NCBI RefSeq assembly: GCF_000725385.1
Contig: NZ_CP008884.1
Coordinates: 3,348,001 to 3,412,000, forward strand
Direction: 5' to 3'
Source of the DNA: Dyella japonica A8
GTDB taxonomy: Bacteria > Pseudomonadota > Gammaproteobacteria > Xanthomonadales > Rhodanobacteraceae
DNA: 64,000 bases
The notes under the pieces were generated by a model that did no database searches, had not been told where the DNA came from, and saw nothing but the letters and a program-made list of their open reading frames with translations. Positions 1 to 8,693 of this stretch are shown here, in pieces (positions within the stretch are counted from its first letter, which is position 1; each line of letters begins with the position of its first letter). Both the position numbers and the translations under genes were made by a program.

Positions 1-732
1 GTTGCCTTCCAGCATGTAGCGCACACCGGTGCCCATGACGGCAGCGAGCGCCACCGGAATCAGCGAACGGGCGCGGCGTTCGAACAGCAACAGCTCGATG
101 GACAGCAGCACCGAGGAAATCGGCGCCGAGAACACCGCCGCCATGCCAGCCGCCGCACCCGCGGCAAGCAGCGTCTTGCGCTCATCGGCTGTCACGCGCA
201 GCAGCTGGCCGATCAGCGAGCCTAGCGCGCCGCCGGTGGCGATGATCGGACCCTCGGCGCCGAACGGGCCACCGGTGCCTATGGCAATGGCCGAGGACAC
301 CGGCTTCAGCCAGGTAATGCGCGGCGGAATCTTGCTCTCGTTGAGCAACACCTGCTCCATCGCCTCGGGGATGCCGTGGCCGCGAATGGCGCGCGAGCCC
401 CAGCGCGCCATCGCACCGACGATCAGGCCGCCGACCACCGGCACGGCGACCACCCACAGGCCCAGGTGGTTGCCCGCCGGGCTGCTGAACTCCGTGCTGA
501 TGCGGCCGTAGAACGCGAGGTTGGTGACCAGCCCGATCAACGCCGTCAGCAGGCGCGCCACCCCAGCCACGACCGACCCCAGCAGCATCGCAAGGAAGCA
601 GATCCACAACACCCGGCGCCCCAGCGGCCGGAAACGGCGCGGCATATGAGCGTCGCTGAGCGTGGGATCCAGCGATGGGGCAAGCGGAAGCGCCGCACGC
701 GAGTGCGGGTCAGAAGGCTTTTCGGGGTGCAT
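1..732 (-). CDS. ClC-family chloride channel/transporter, 3' end cut off by the window edge
   Basis: The gene reads into the left edge, so only the first 244 codons are present. ClC proteins move chloride, often in exchange for protons, across the inner membrane. The visible part has a polar N-terminal tail of about 35 residues, several hydrophobic helices, a GHGIPE motif in the place of the family GSGIP chloride-binding loop, and GAEGPII in the place of GREGP. The gating glutamate of that loop is kept, but the preceding arginine is alanine. The ATG at 730-732 is the first in frame and gives a sensible short cytoplasmic tail. The C-terminal half cannot be judged, including any CBS domains. 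Family assignment is firm; whether it is a channel or an exchanger is not decided. Confidence 0.85.
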   Translation of the reverse strand, partial: MHPEKPSDPHSRAALPLAPSLDPTLSDAHMPRRFRPLGRRVLWICFLAMLLGSVVAGVARLLTALIGLVTNLAFYGRISTEFSSPAGNHLGLWVVAVPVVGGLIVGAMARWGSRAIRGHGIPEAMEQVLLNESKIPPRITWLKPVSSAIAIGTGGPFGAEGPIIATGGALGSLIGQLLRVTADERKTLLAAGAAAGMAAVFSAPISSVLLSIELLLFERRARSLIPVALAAVMGTGVRYMLEGN

Positions 733-818
733 CGGGAGAGCCCGTCGGGTGTAAGCCGCGGAAGATTACGCGGATATGCGCCCGATAGCTGGCTGGAAAA
801 TGAACGGAATTTCTCGCG

Positions 819-1574
819 TCAGCCAGCCAGGGGCGGCGCCTTGGGTGCGTTCCACCCCAGCGCGTTGTAGACCTCGTAACGCAGGATGCCCAGATACTCG
901 TGCAGCGTGGCGTCCATCACGAAGAAATCCCACGAGTCTGGCGCCACTTCGCGGCGGGTATTGATCCAGTCGCCCGCCACCGGCTGCGGCACGATGCCGA
1001 AGTGCGCGAAGTACAGCAGCGAGCGGCGCAGGTGGATGGCCGACGTGACCAGCACGATATGCTGGGGCGCGTACGCGACCAGGATGGGGCGGGCGAACTG
1101 GGCGTTCTGCCACGTGCTCATGCTGAGGGACTCGAGCGACATGTCAGCCTCCGGAACGCCGAGCGAGCGCAGCGCCCTGCCGTAGACCACGGCCTCCGGC
1201 TCGCCGTGATCCTGCGAGTCGCCACCGCTGACCACTAGGTGGCATTCCTTGCCCGCCGCCTTGCAGGCGCGATACAGCTGGGCAGCGCGCAACAGACGGC
1301 CATCGACAAAGAACGACGGCTGCAATGCCTGGTCGCCCGCCACGGCAGTGCCAGCGCCAAGCATCACGATGGCGTTACGCGGCGCCCACGCAATGGCGGG
1401 GTCCACCTCATAGGCACCTTGCAAACTCCTCGTCAGCAGGCGTGGCAGCGCACCACAACCGATACCGAAGAACAGCAACACAGCCAACCCCAACACGATG
1501 CGGGCGATCTTTCGCCAACGCCGCCGATGCAGCCACGCGGCCAACAGCAGCAGCACGAGCAGGACGGTGAGCAT
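819..1574 (-). CDS. YdcF/ElyC/SanA-family (DUF218) envelope protein
   Basis: The 251-residue product has an N-terminal hydrophobic helix, a short basic stretch and a second hydrophobic segment, followed by a soluble DUF218 domain. Typical DUF218 elements are visible: an AIVMLGAG strand-loop, an LVVSGGDS strand-loop, and a later strand ending in LVTSAIHLRR. Members such as E. coli ElyC and SanA act at the inner membrane in envelope or peptidoglycan maintenance, but the biochemical activity of the domain is unsettled. An in-frame ATG lies 33 bases further upstream (1607). The inner ATG is preferred because it begins directly with the hydrophobic helix and follows a purine-rich CAGGGAA. The gene stands alone, convergent with nothing and divergent from the hydrolase gene at 1721. 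Confidence 0.75.
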   Translation of the reverse strand: MLTVLLVLLLLAAWLHRRRWRKIARIVLGLAVLLFFGIGCGALPRLLTRSLQGAYEVDPAIAWAPRNAIVMLGAGTAVAGDQALQPSFFVDGRLLRAAQLYRACKAAGKECHLVVSGGDSQDHGEPEAVVYGRALRSLGVPEADMSLESLSMSTWQNAQFARPILVAYAPQHIVLVTSAIHLRRSLLYFAHFGIVPQPVAGDWINTRREVAPDSWDFFVMDATLHEYLGILRYEVYNALGWNAPKAPPLAG

Positions 1575-1720
1575 CGGAATTCCCTGTTCCACGGAAAGGC
1601 ATGGCATCTTAGGGCCTTACAACACAACGAGGCGATAGCTCACGGCCTTGTTGCGTTCCGACTGATGGACACGCCGTCAATCCGGTGGGCGGAAGACGGA
1701 GCAACCCAGGGACCCGGTTC

Positions 1721-3154
1721 ATGGCCACACTCGTTTTTGTGCACGGCTGGAGCGTGACCAACACGTCCACCTATGGTGCCCTGCCCCGTCAACTCCAGGC
1801 GCAGGCAGCCGCCGCCGGCGTCGCGCTGAACGTGGCCGACATCTGGCTCTCGGAATATGTGAGCTTCGACGATGCGGTGACCATGCCCGACGTAGTGCGC
1901 GCCTTTGATCACGCGCTGCGCGACCTGCATCTGCAGGATGCGAGCTTCGCCTGCATCACCCACTCCACTGGCGGGCCGGTGGTACGCGAATGGCTGCGCG
2001 CGCAACGCGAGCGCCCAGGCGCCTTCAGCACCATCCGCCTCACCCACCTGATGATGCTGGCGCCCGCCAATTTCGGCTCAGCCCTCGCCCAACTGGGCAA
2101 GGGCGTGCTCGGCCAGTTGCGCGCCTGGGCAGGCGGCGTGGAGCCGGGGCAGCGCATTCTCGACTGGCTGGAACTGGGCAGTGCCGAGTCGCTGTCGCTC
2201 AACCTCGACCATATCCACGGCGACGACCCCGCTTGGCGCGGCCAGTTCCTGTTCGTGCTCACCGGCGACCGTCCGGACCGCTCGCTGTACGATCACCTCA
2301 ACAGCTACACCGGCGAGGATGGTTCCGATGGCGTGGTGCGTATGGCGGCGGCGAACCTCAACGCACGCCATGCCGTGCTCGCACGGGAGGACGGCGGTGA
2401 CGGCAGCACCCTCACGCTCAATGTCACGACGGCACCACGGACGGCCTTCAAGCTGATACCCGATGCCTCCCACTCCGGAGCCGAACAGGGCGTCATGGCA
2501 TCGGCGCCGGCAGCCGCGGTGGATGCGCTGCTGCGTTGCATGCTGGTGCGCGACGACGCCGGCTACCAAGCGTTGTGCGATGCCTTCGAAAGCGAGAACG
2601 CGCAGCGCGACGCGCAGCGGGTCGAACTGGAACCCGTCGGGCCGTTCCCTTCACGCGTGCATATCCACGACCCCCGCAGCATGCTCATCGTCCGCCTAAC
2701 CGACGAAGGCGGCGAACCCCTGACCGGGACGCGCTGGCTGCTCAAGGCGGGGACGCCCCCGAACCCCGACTGGATGCCCCAGGGTTTCATGCTCGATCGG
2801 CAGGCCAACAGCCGGCAACGCCACGTCGTCACGTTCTTCCTCAATCACGCGCTGCTGGCCGGCTCGCCCCGCATTCCCCACCCCGGGAACAATCGCCGCA
2901 ACCTGCGTGCCGCGACGCGCAGCCATCGCCCCTACAGCGCCACCGTCGAACCGCGCGACCTGCACGGCCTGGTACATCACGCGATCGCCGCCACCGCCGC
3001 AAAGGATGATCTTTTCCAGATCGTCGCCCCACACCAGACCACCGTGCTGGACGTGGTCTTGCCCCGCCTGGTGCGCGAGGGCGTATTCCGGCTTACGCAA
3101 ACGGCCGTGCCGGAAGATTTCAGCCACCCCGTGTTGGGCGCACCGATTCCCTGA
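1721..3154 (+). CDS. Alpha/beta-hydrolase-fold protein, lipase/esterase-like
   Basis: The 477-residue protein begins with the beta strand and oxyanion loop of an alpha/beta hydrolase (TLVFVHGWSV). About 80 residues later it has a nucleophile elbow of the GxSxG type, seen as THSTGGPV. The catalytic serine would be the S of HSTGG; a D and an H needed for the triad exist further on but cannot be assigned by eye. There is no signal peptide. The C-terminal 150 residues are not recognised and look like a separate beta-rich domain. The start at 1721 follows a GGGACC stretch; an in-frame ATG 36 bases upstream is less likely. The substrate is unknown, and lipid or ester hydrolysis is inferred from the fold only. 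The next gene, 139 bases downstream, encodes a small membrane-anchored protein. Confidence 0.7.
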   Translation: MATLVFVHGWSVTNTSTYGALPRQLQAQAAAAGVALNVADIWLSEYVSFDDAVTMPDVVRAFDHALRDLHLQDASFACITHSTGGPVVREWLRAQRERPGAFSTIRLTHLMMLAPANFGSALAQLGKGVLGQLRAWAGGVEPGQRILDWLELGSAESLSLNLDHIHGDDPAWRGQFLFVLTGDRPDRSLYDHLNSYTGEDGSDGVVRMAAANLNARHAVLAREDGGDGSTLTLNVTTAPRTAFKLIPDASHSGAEQGVMASAPAAAVDALLRCMLVRDDAGYQALCDAFESENAQRDAQRVELEPVGPFPSRVHIHDPRSMLIVRLTDEGGEPLTGTRWLLKAGTPPNPDWMPQGFMLDRQANSRQRHVVTFFLNHALLAGSPRIPHPGNNRRNLRAATRSHRPYSATVEPRDLHGLVHHAIAATAAKDDLFQIVAPHQTTVLDVVLPRLVREGVFRLTQTAVPEDFSHPVLGAPIP

Positions 3155-3293
3155 GCATGGCACCCCTGGCCGAATGGGCTATGCGCCCAGCGGTGACATG
3201 GCGCTGACTCGCATGGCATAGTCGCAAGAACTTGCGCAGACGAAACAGCAAGGACGCAGCCAGACACGACTGGCCGCCCACAGGGAGCAAGCC

Positions 3294-3794
3294 ATGAACA
3301 AACTCATTCTGCTGGCCGTACTGGCCGGCCTCGCCTGGTGGTATTTCGACTATAGCCACCGCCTGACCGAAACCCAGATCCGCGCCGCCTATGAGGCAGA
3401 CACGGACGCCCTGCGCCGCTTCGATGCAGACAGCCTGTGCGCACGCATGGACGACGACTTTTCCGCCGAACAGACCTCACGGCAAGGCGACCACACCACC
3501 CAGCTGCACTACGACAAGCCCGGCCTGTGCGCCGAACTTCGAAAATCGGTGGATGCCATGCAGCGCCTGAGCGCAGCCACCGGAGGCCGCTTTGCCCTGG
3601 ACATCCAGCAGGAGGTGAAGGCCATCGAACTGTCGACGGACCGCAAGCACGCCACCGTGCAGACCGTGTCCACCATCCGGCTGGGCGACATGACCCTGGC
3701 GCGCGATCGCACCACCGAGCACCTGATCCGCCGCAACGGGCACATCCTCAGTACGGGCGGTGAATCCCGGACCTGGGCCTATACGCCCCAATAA
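3294..3794 (+). CDS. Small membrane-anchored protein of unknown function
   Basis: I do not recognise a named family. The 166-residue product has an N-terminal hydrophobic segment (about residues 3-18) that could be a signal anchor or an uncleaved signal peptide, with no lipobox. It is followed by a helical region and then an alternating hydrophobic pattern. The overall shape (helix, then a curved sheet) recalls small NTF2/cystatin-like periplasmic domains, but this is only an impression. The ATG has a good GGGAG ribosome-binding site seven bases upstream. It lies 139 bases behind the alpha/beta hydrolase gene in the same direction, so the two could be co-expressed, although no overlap links them. 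Confidence 0.6.
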   Translation: MNKLILLAVLAGLAWWYFDYSHRLTETQIRAAYEADTDALRRFDADSLCARMDDDFSAEQTSRQGDHTTQLHYDKPGLCAELRKSVDAMQRLSAATGGRFALDIQQEVKAIELSTDRKHATVQTVSTIRLGDMTLARDRTTEHLIRRNGHILSTGGESRTWAYTPQ

Positions 3795-3951
3795 CGGTTC
3801 GTCTTAACCCCGGCACGCCCCTTGCCCCGTTTCACCGGCATGCACAGGTCGATGAAGCCACCGTTCCATGCCCACACCCTCGCGGCCGTCTTCCGTCACC
3901 GCGCACGCTGACGCTTACCGTGGGGGCCGCTTTGCCTTAACCTCGCCGCCC

Positions 3952-4506
3952 ATGGACGCCTCCGTGGATGATGACGCAACGCTCATGCTTGCCTATGCGC
4001 GAGGCAACACGGCTGCGTTCGACACGCTGTATGCGCGCCACCGGGGTGCGCTGTATCGATTCCTGCTGCGTACCGCGCGGGATCCGCAACTGGCCGAAGA
4101 GCTGTTCCAGGAAACCTGGAGCCGCGTCATCGCGTCGCGCACGCGCTATGCGCCGCAGGCGAAATTCACCACCTGGTTACTGCAGATCGCGCATAACCTG
4201 CTGATCGACCATCATCGCCGCAAGCGCCCTGTCGCCACCGGCGAAGAAGCGGAGCGCGTCTTCGAGCACACCGCTGCCCAGGAACACGAACAGCCCGAGC
4301 ACGTGCTGTCCGACTTCGAACGCCGGCGCCGCCTGCAGATGGCCATCGAGCAACTGCCTGACGAGCAACGCACCGCCGTATTGCTGCGACTGGAAAACGA
4401 CCTGAGCGTGGAGGAGATCGCCGAAGTCACCGGCGTCGGCCGCGAAACCGCCAAATCGCGACTGCGCTATGCCATGAACCGTTTACGCGAACAGCTGGCC
4501 GAATGA
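3952..4506 (+). CDS. ECF-family RNA polymerase sigma factor
   Basis: The 184-residue protein has the two-domain layout of an extracytoplasmic-function sigma factor. Sigma-2 spans about residues 15-85, with ELFQETWSRV and the TTWLLQIAHNLLID core. Sigma-4 spans about 125-180, with a helix-turn-helix at LSVEEIAEVTG and RETAKSRLRYA. There is no sigma-1.1 or sigma-3. The ATG at 3952 matches the usual family N-terminus; an earlier in-frame ATG at 3868 would add 28 unusual residues, and neither has a strong ribosome-binding site. Its stop codon overlaps the start of the next gene as ATGA, so the downstream single-pass membrane protein is very likely its anti-sigma factor. It is distinct from the rpoE gene at 26948. 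The signal and target genes are unknown. Confidence 0.88.
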   Translation: MDASVDDDATLMLAYARGNTAAFDTLYARHRGALYRFLLRTARDPQLAEELFQETWSRVIASRTRYAPQAKFTTWLLQIAHNLLIDHHRRKRPVATGEEAERVFEHTAAQEHEQPEHVLSDFERRRRLQMAIEQLPDEQRTAVLLRLENDLSVEEIAEVTGVGRETAKSRLRYAMNRLREQLAE

Positions 4507-5459
4507 GCACGCACGACCACGACAACGACGCACTGCCGGGCGAGGACGAGCTCAAGGCGCTCTACCGCAGCTTGCCGCGCAAGGAGCCATCGCCCGAACT
4601 GGATCGCACGATCAAGCGCGCGGCAGCGGATGCCGTGCGCCCCGCGCATCGCCGCTCCGCGCCGCGCTGGCCCTTTGCCGCCGCCAGTGCGGCGATGGTC
4701 GTGGTGGCCGCGGGACTGGGCTGGCGCATGATGCAGCAACCGTCGAGCGTGCCGCAGGTACCGGTGGCGAGCAGCGTATCCGCCCGCAGCGCTCCGGCGG
4801 CTGCCCCGGTATCTGCAATGCCTGCTGCGCCACCGTCGACACCAGCCCTCGCGAACACGACTGCACCCATCACCCCCCTTGCCGCCAAATCGGCTCCGCA
4901 GGTGCCAGCGCTGCTGCCGTCCGGGCACGAGAACATCCGCTCGGCGGTGAAGCCGAAGGTCGTTTCGCCTGCGCCCGCCCCGGCTCCACCGCCAGCGATC
5001 GTGGAAGAGTCCACGGGCGCAATACCGGCTCCGCAGGAGAACATCGCGACAACGCCGGCTACGGTGCCTGCACCCGCTCCGCCGCCACCCGCACCACCGG
5101 CACCACCCGTGCAGGCACAGGCCGCACCCGCCGTCATCGCAGCGGCGCCGTACGCGAATACCGCCGATGCGGCATCGGCAGCCCCCGCGGCCGCCTTGCC
5201 CCTGCGGCAGGGTTATCGTGCCTCGGCCATGAAGTCGATGACGCCCGCCGCGCCCATGCAGCCAGCACCCATGCCCGCATCGGACGCCACCGCCCCGAAT
5301 CCCTCGGATACGCCCGCGCAGGAGCTGGACAAGATCCGCCTGCTCTTCGCATGGCATCGCCACGACGAGGCCATGCAGCGCCTTGCCGCCTTCCAGAAAG
5401 CGCACCCGGACATGCCCCTGCCCGACGACTTGCGAGCACAACTGCCCGGCCATGAGTGA
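4503..5459 (+). CDS. Probable anti-sigma factor with a Pro/Ala-rich periplasmic linker
   Basis: The gene overlaps the ECF sigma gene by four bases (ATGA). The 318-residue protein has a cytoplasmic N-terminus (1-55) with the LYRSLPRKEPSPELD signature seen in anti-sigma proteins of this group. A single transmembrane helix follows at about 57-75, then roughly 180 residues extremely rich in proline and alanine. A compact C-terminal helical tail (about 268-318) resembles a TPR-like helix pair (LDKIRLLFAWHRHDEAMQRL). The topology suggests the N-terminus holds the sigma factor while the tail senses something in the periplasm. No zinc-binding HxxxCxxC motif is present, so it is not a ZAS-type anti-sigma. 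It overlaps the following yigZ-like gene by eight bases. The role is inferred from position and topology. Confidence 0.75.
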   Translation: MSTHDHDNDALPGEDELKALYRSLPRKEPSPELDRTIKRAAADAVRPAHRRSAPRWPFAAASAAMVVVAAGLGWRMMQQPSSVPQVPVASSVSARSAPAAAPVSAMPAAPPSTPALANTTAPITPLAAKSAPQVPALLPSGHENIRSAVKPKVVSPAPAPAPPPAIVEESTGAIPAPQENIATTPATVPAPAPPPPAPPAPPVQAQAAPAVIAAAPYANTADAASAAPAAALPLRQGYRASAMKSMTPAAPMQPAPMPASDATAPNPSDTPAQELDKIRLLFAWHRHDEAMQRLAAFQKAHPDMPLPDDLRAQLPGHE

Positions 5460-6048
5460 CACGCTGTACACCCTTGCCGGCCGCTGCCAGCATGGCGAGG
5501 ACATCAAGAAGAGCCGTTTTCTCGCGCTGGCCGCGCCCATCCAGAGCCCGGAACAGGCGCTGGCCTTCGTGCGCGAGGTCAGCGACCTGGCCGCCACGCA
5601 CAATTGCTGGGCCTACCGCATCGGCCAGGACTATCGCTTCAACGACGATGGCGAACCCGGCGGCACCGCGGGGCGCCCCATCCTGCAGGCTATCGAAGGC
5701 CAGGGCATCGACAGCGCCGTAGTGGTGGTGACGCGCTGGTACGGCGGCATCAAGCTCGGCGCGGGCGGACTGGTGCGCGCCTACGGCGGCACGGCCGCGG
5801 AATGCCTGCGTCGCGCGGAGCGGATCCCCATCGTCGCCATGGCGCGACTGGCCGTGCACAGCAATTTCGCAGAACTGGCGCTGCTCAAGGCGCGCCTGCG
5901 TGAACTGGAGGCGGACATCACGCGCGAAACCTTCGGCACGGACGGCGTGGACCTGGAAATACAGCTGCCTGCCCACCGCGTGGCAGAGGCGCAGGCGCGT
6001 GTCGTCGATATCAGCCGGGGCCGCCACACCGCCAGGCTTCTGGATTGA
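5452..6048 (+). CDS. yigZ: IMPACT-family protein YigZ
   Basis: The 198-residue protein has the two-domain layout of the YigZ/IMPACT family. The N-terminal UPF0029 domain shows KKSRFLA, an AYRIG strand, the DDGEPGGTAGRPIL loop and a VVVVTRWYGGIKLGAGGLVR segment, all strongly conserved. A C-terminal DUF1949-like ferredoxin fold follows. Eukaryotic IMPACT regulates translation through GCN1. The bacterial function is not established; the ferredoxin fold suggests binding RNA or ribosome-associated factors. Its ATG lies eight bases inside the anti-sigma gene, making a three-gene overlap cluster with the sigma/anti-sigma pair. Confidence 0.9.
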   Translation: MSDTLYTLAGRCQHGEDIKKSRFLALAAPIQSPEQALAFVREVSDLAATHNCWAYRIGQDYRFNDDGEPGGTAGRPILQAIEGQGIDSAVVVVTRWYGGIKLGAGGLVRAYGGTAAECLRRAERIPIVAMARLAVHSNFAELALLKARLRELEADITRETFGTDGVDLEIQLPAHRVAEAQARVVDISRGRHTARLLD

Positions 6049-6151
6049 ATCACCGACAATCCGCCCCACCTACAGTAAGTTGCCCGGTCGCCGTCCAGCC
6101 GCACGAAACGGACGATGGATGCCGGTTCCGCCCCTTTTTTCGCGAGGCTCC

Positions 6152-7921
6152 ATGAGCGACACCGCCACCACGCCACGCCCCTCCCGTCGCATTGGCGCCC
6201 TCACGCAGCTCTGGCCCTTCGTCAAGCCGCATCGCGGGCTGGCCCTGGGCTGGCTGGTGTTCCTCGGCATTTCCTCCAGCGCCACGTTGATCCTGCCGAT
6301 GGCCGTGCGGCACATGATCGAGCAGGGCTTCGGCCACGCCAGCGCCAGCGCCATCAACACCACGTTCATCGGCTTGTTCGGCGTCGCCCTGGTGCTCGCA
6401 TTCGCCACGGCTGCCCGCTATTACTGCATCACCCTGCTGGGTGAACGCGCGCTGGCGTCGTTGCGCTCGAAGCTCTATGCGCACGTGATCCGGCTGGACG
6501 TTGGCTTCTTCGAACGCAACCGCGTCGGCGAACTGATTTCGCGGCTAGGCACCGACACCGAAGTGATCCAGGCGCTGATCGGCTCGGGCATCTCCATCGC
6601 ACTGCGCAGCGCCGTCATGCTGCTGGGCGCGACCGGACTGATGATCTGGACCAGCCCGCGCCTCGCCGGCCTTACCGCCCTGGTCATTCCCGCCGTGATG
6701 CTGCCCATCATCGTGTTCGGGCGTCGCGTGCAACGGCTTTCGCGGGCCAGCCAGGATCGCCTTGCCGATACCGCCGCCATCGCCAACGAGACACTCAATG
6801 CCGCGCCGGCCGTGAAGGCCTATGCGCGCGAAGACATCGAAAGCACGCGCTACGCCGCCGCCATTACCCGCGCGCTGGCCACGGCACGCAAGCGCATTGG
6901 CATGCGCGCGGCGCTCACCGCCACGGTGATCGTGCTGTTCTTTGGCGCCATCACGCTGGTGCTGTGGGCCGGCGCGCGCGACGTGCTCGCCGGCACGCTC
7001 AGCGCAGGCGTGCTCGGCCAGTTCGTGCTGTATGCGATCTTCGCCGCCGGCTCGCTGGCCGGCCTGTCGGAAGTCTGGGGCGATGTGCTGCGCGCCGCGG
7101 GCGCCATGGAGCGCATCAGCGAACTGTTCGAAGAGCGCGCCGACATCATCAGCCCCGCGACGCCCACTCCGCTGGCCAAGCCGGTCCAGGGTGAGCTCCG
7201 CTTCGAGAACCTGGGCTTCCACTATCCGACCCGGCCCGATGCGCCGGCGCTCTACGACTTCAACCTGGTCATCCGCCCCGGTGAAACGGTGGCGCTGGTC
7301 GGCCCGTCTGGCGCCGGCAAGAGCACGGTGTTTGCACTATTGCTGCGCTTCTACGATCCGCAGACCGGTCGCATCACGCTCGATGGCGTGGACCTGCGTG
7401 CGCTCACCCTGCCCGAGCTGCGCGGCGCCATTGCACTGGTGCCGCAGGAAACGGTGATCTTCGGCGGCAGCGCCGCCGACAACATCCGTTTCGGCCGACA
7501 GGATGCGGACGACGACGAAGTGCACGACGCTGCCCGCGCCGCCGAAGCGCACGAGTTCATCAGCGCCATGGCCAAGGCCTACGACGAGGAACTGGGCGAA
7601 CGCGGCGTGCGCCTCTCTGGCGGCCAGCGTCAGCGCATTGCCATTGCACGGGCCATACTCCGCGACGCGCCATTGCTGCTGCTGGACGAGGCCACCTCCG
7701 CGCTCGATGCGCAATCGGAGGCCGCCATCCAGCAGGCGCTGGAGCGCCTGGAGAAAGGCCGCACCACGCTGGTCATCGCGCACCGCCTCGCCACCGTGCA
7801 ACGCGCGGACCGCATCGTGGTGATGGATGGCGGCCGCATCGTGGCGCAGGGCACGCACCAGAGCCTGCTCGCCGAGGGTGGCCTCTATGCGGAGCTGGCC
7901 AGGCTGCAGTTCACCGCCTGA
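6152..7921 (+). CDS. ABC exporter, fused permease and ATPase (MsbA-related)
   Basis: The 589-residue half-transporter has a six-helix transmembrane domain in the first 320 residues and a C-terminal ATPase. The ATPase shows Walker A GPSGAGKS at 384-391, the LSGGQ signature at 488-492, Walker B LLLLDEATS and the switch histidine in VIAHRLATV. It would work as a homodimer in the inner membrane, exporting lipids, peptides or drugs. The best-fitting subgroup is the MsbA-related exporter of alphaproteobacteria and gammaproteobacteria rather than MsbA itself, and the substrate is unknown. The start at 6152 follows a GAGGCTCC sequence and precedes a short cytoplasmic tail. The gene is convergent with cutC. 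Confidence 0.88.
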   Translation: MSDTATTPRPSRRIGALTQLWPFVKPHRGLALGWLVFLGISSSATLILPMAVRHMIEQGFGHASASAINTTFIGLFGVALVLAFATAARYYCITLLGERALASLRSKLYAHVIRLDVGFFERNRVGELISRLGTDTEVIQALIGSGISIALRSAVMLLGATGLMIWTSPRLAGLTALVIPAVMLPIIVFGRRVQRLSRASQDRLADTAAIANETLNAAPAVKAYAREDIESTRYAAAITRALATARKRIGMRAALTATVIVLFFGAITLVLWAGARDVLAGTLSAGVLGQFVLYAIFAAGSLAGLSEVWGDVLRAAGAMERISELFEERADIISPATPTPLAKPVQGELRFENLGFHYPTRPDAPALYDFNLVIRPGETVALVGPSGAGKSTVFALLLRFYDPQTGRITLDGVDLRALTLPELRGAIALVPQETVIFGGSAADNIRFGRQDADDDEVHDAARAAEAHEFISAMAKAYDEELGERGVRLSGGQRQRIAIARAILRDAPLLLLDEATSALDAQSEAAIQQALERLEKGRTTLVIAHRLATVQRADRIVVMDGGRIVAQGTHQSLLAEGGLYAELARLQFTA

Positions 7922-7958
7922 GCGGCCGCACAGGCCGCGACACGGCGCGCCGCGCGAC

Positions 7959-8693
7959 TCAGGCGATCGACGCCAAGGCCCCGGCGAGCGCACGCACCTC
8001 GCGCTCGTCGGTGCGGATTTCACCACCGGCCATATCGGGCAAGCACGGATTCGACCAGCGCATGGCCGAGGAATGGCTGGCCTTGGCGGAGGCATGGAAC
8101 TCCGTCGCATGAGTGTTCCGCGCGAGATCCACCACGTTCGCGGCGTTAATGCCCGCACCGGGCATCACCACGATGCGGCCGGCCGCCTGCGCGACCAGCT
8201 GCCGTATCACCATCGCACCGGCCGTCGCGGATACCCCGCCACCGGAAGTCAGCACTCGCTCTGCGCCCAGAGCCACCACGTCTTCCAGCGCCTGCGAAAG
8301 ATCACGCGTCATGTCGAAGGCACGGTGGAAGGTCACGCCCATGCCACCGGCCGCTTCGAGCAGCGGCCGGCAACGAGGCACGTCGACCCGCCCGTCGGCG
8401 TCGAGCACGCCGAACACCACGCCATCGCAGCCCAGCGAAAGGCAGGTCTCGATGTCGCGCTGCATGGTTATCAGCTCGTCCTCGCCGTAAAGAAAATCGC
8501 CTGCGCGAGGGCGAATCAGCACGTACACGGGGATGCTCAACCGCTCGCGGACCTGGGCAATCAGCGCCGCCGACGGCGTCAGCCCACCCAACTCCAGACC
8601 GGTGCACAACTCGACGCGGTCCGCGCCACCCGCCTGGGCAGCCAGCGCGGAGGCAAGCGAATTGGCGGCAACTTCAAGCAGCCGTCCCGTCAT
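7959..8693 (-). CDS. cutC: CutC-family copper homeostasis protein
   Basis: The 244-residue protein matches the CutC TIM-barrel family: it opens with LLEVAANSLASA, then ADRVELCTGLELGGLTPS, VYVLIRPRAGDF, the HRAFDM segment, VLTSGG and VMPGAGIN. CutC was first linked to copper tolerance in E. coli, but the enzymatic role is still disputed, so the name should be read as a family label. It is translated from an ATG that shares a base with the TGA of the upstream glycosylasparaginase gene, indicating a two-gene operon. It is convergent with the ABC exporter. Confidence 0.9.
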   Translation of the reverse strand: MTGRLLEVAANSLASALAAQAGGADRVELCTGLELGGLTPSAALIAQVRERLSIPVYVLIRPRAGDFLYGEDELITMQRDIETCLSLGCDGVVFGVLDADGRVDVPRCRPLLEAAGGMGVTFHRAFDMTRDLSQALEDVVALGAERVLTSGGGVSATAGAMVIRQLVAQAAGRIVVMPGAGINAANVVDLARNTHATEFHASAKASHSSAMRWSNPCLPDMAGGEIRTDEREVRALAGALASIA

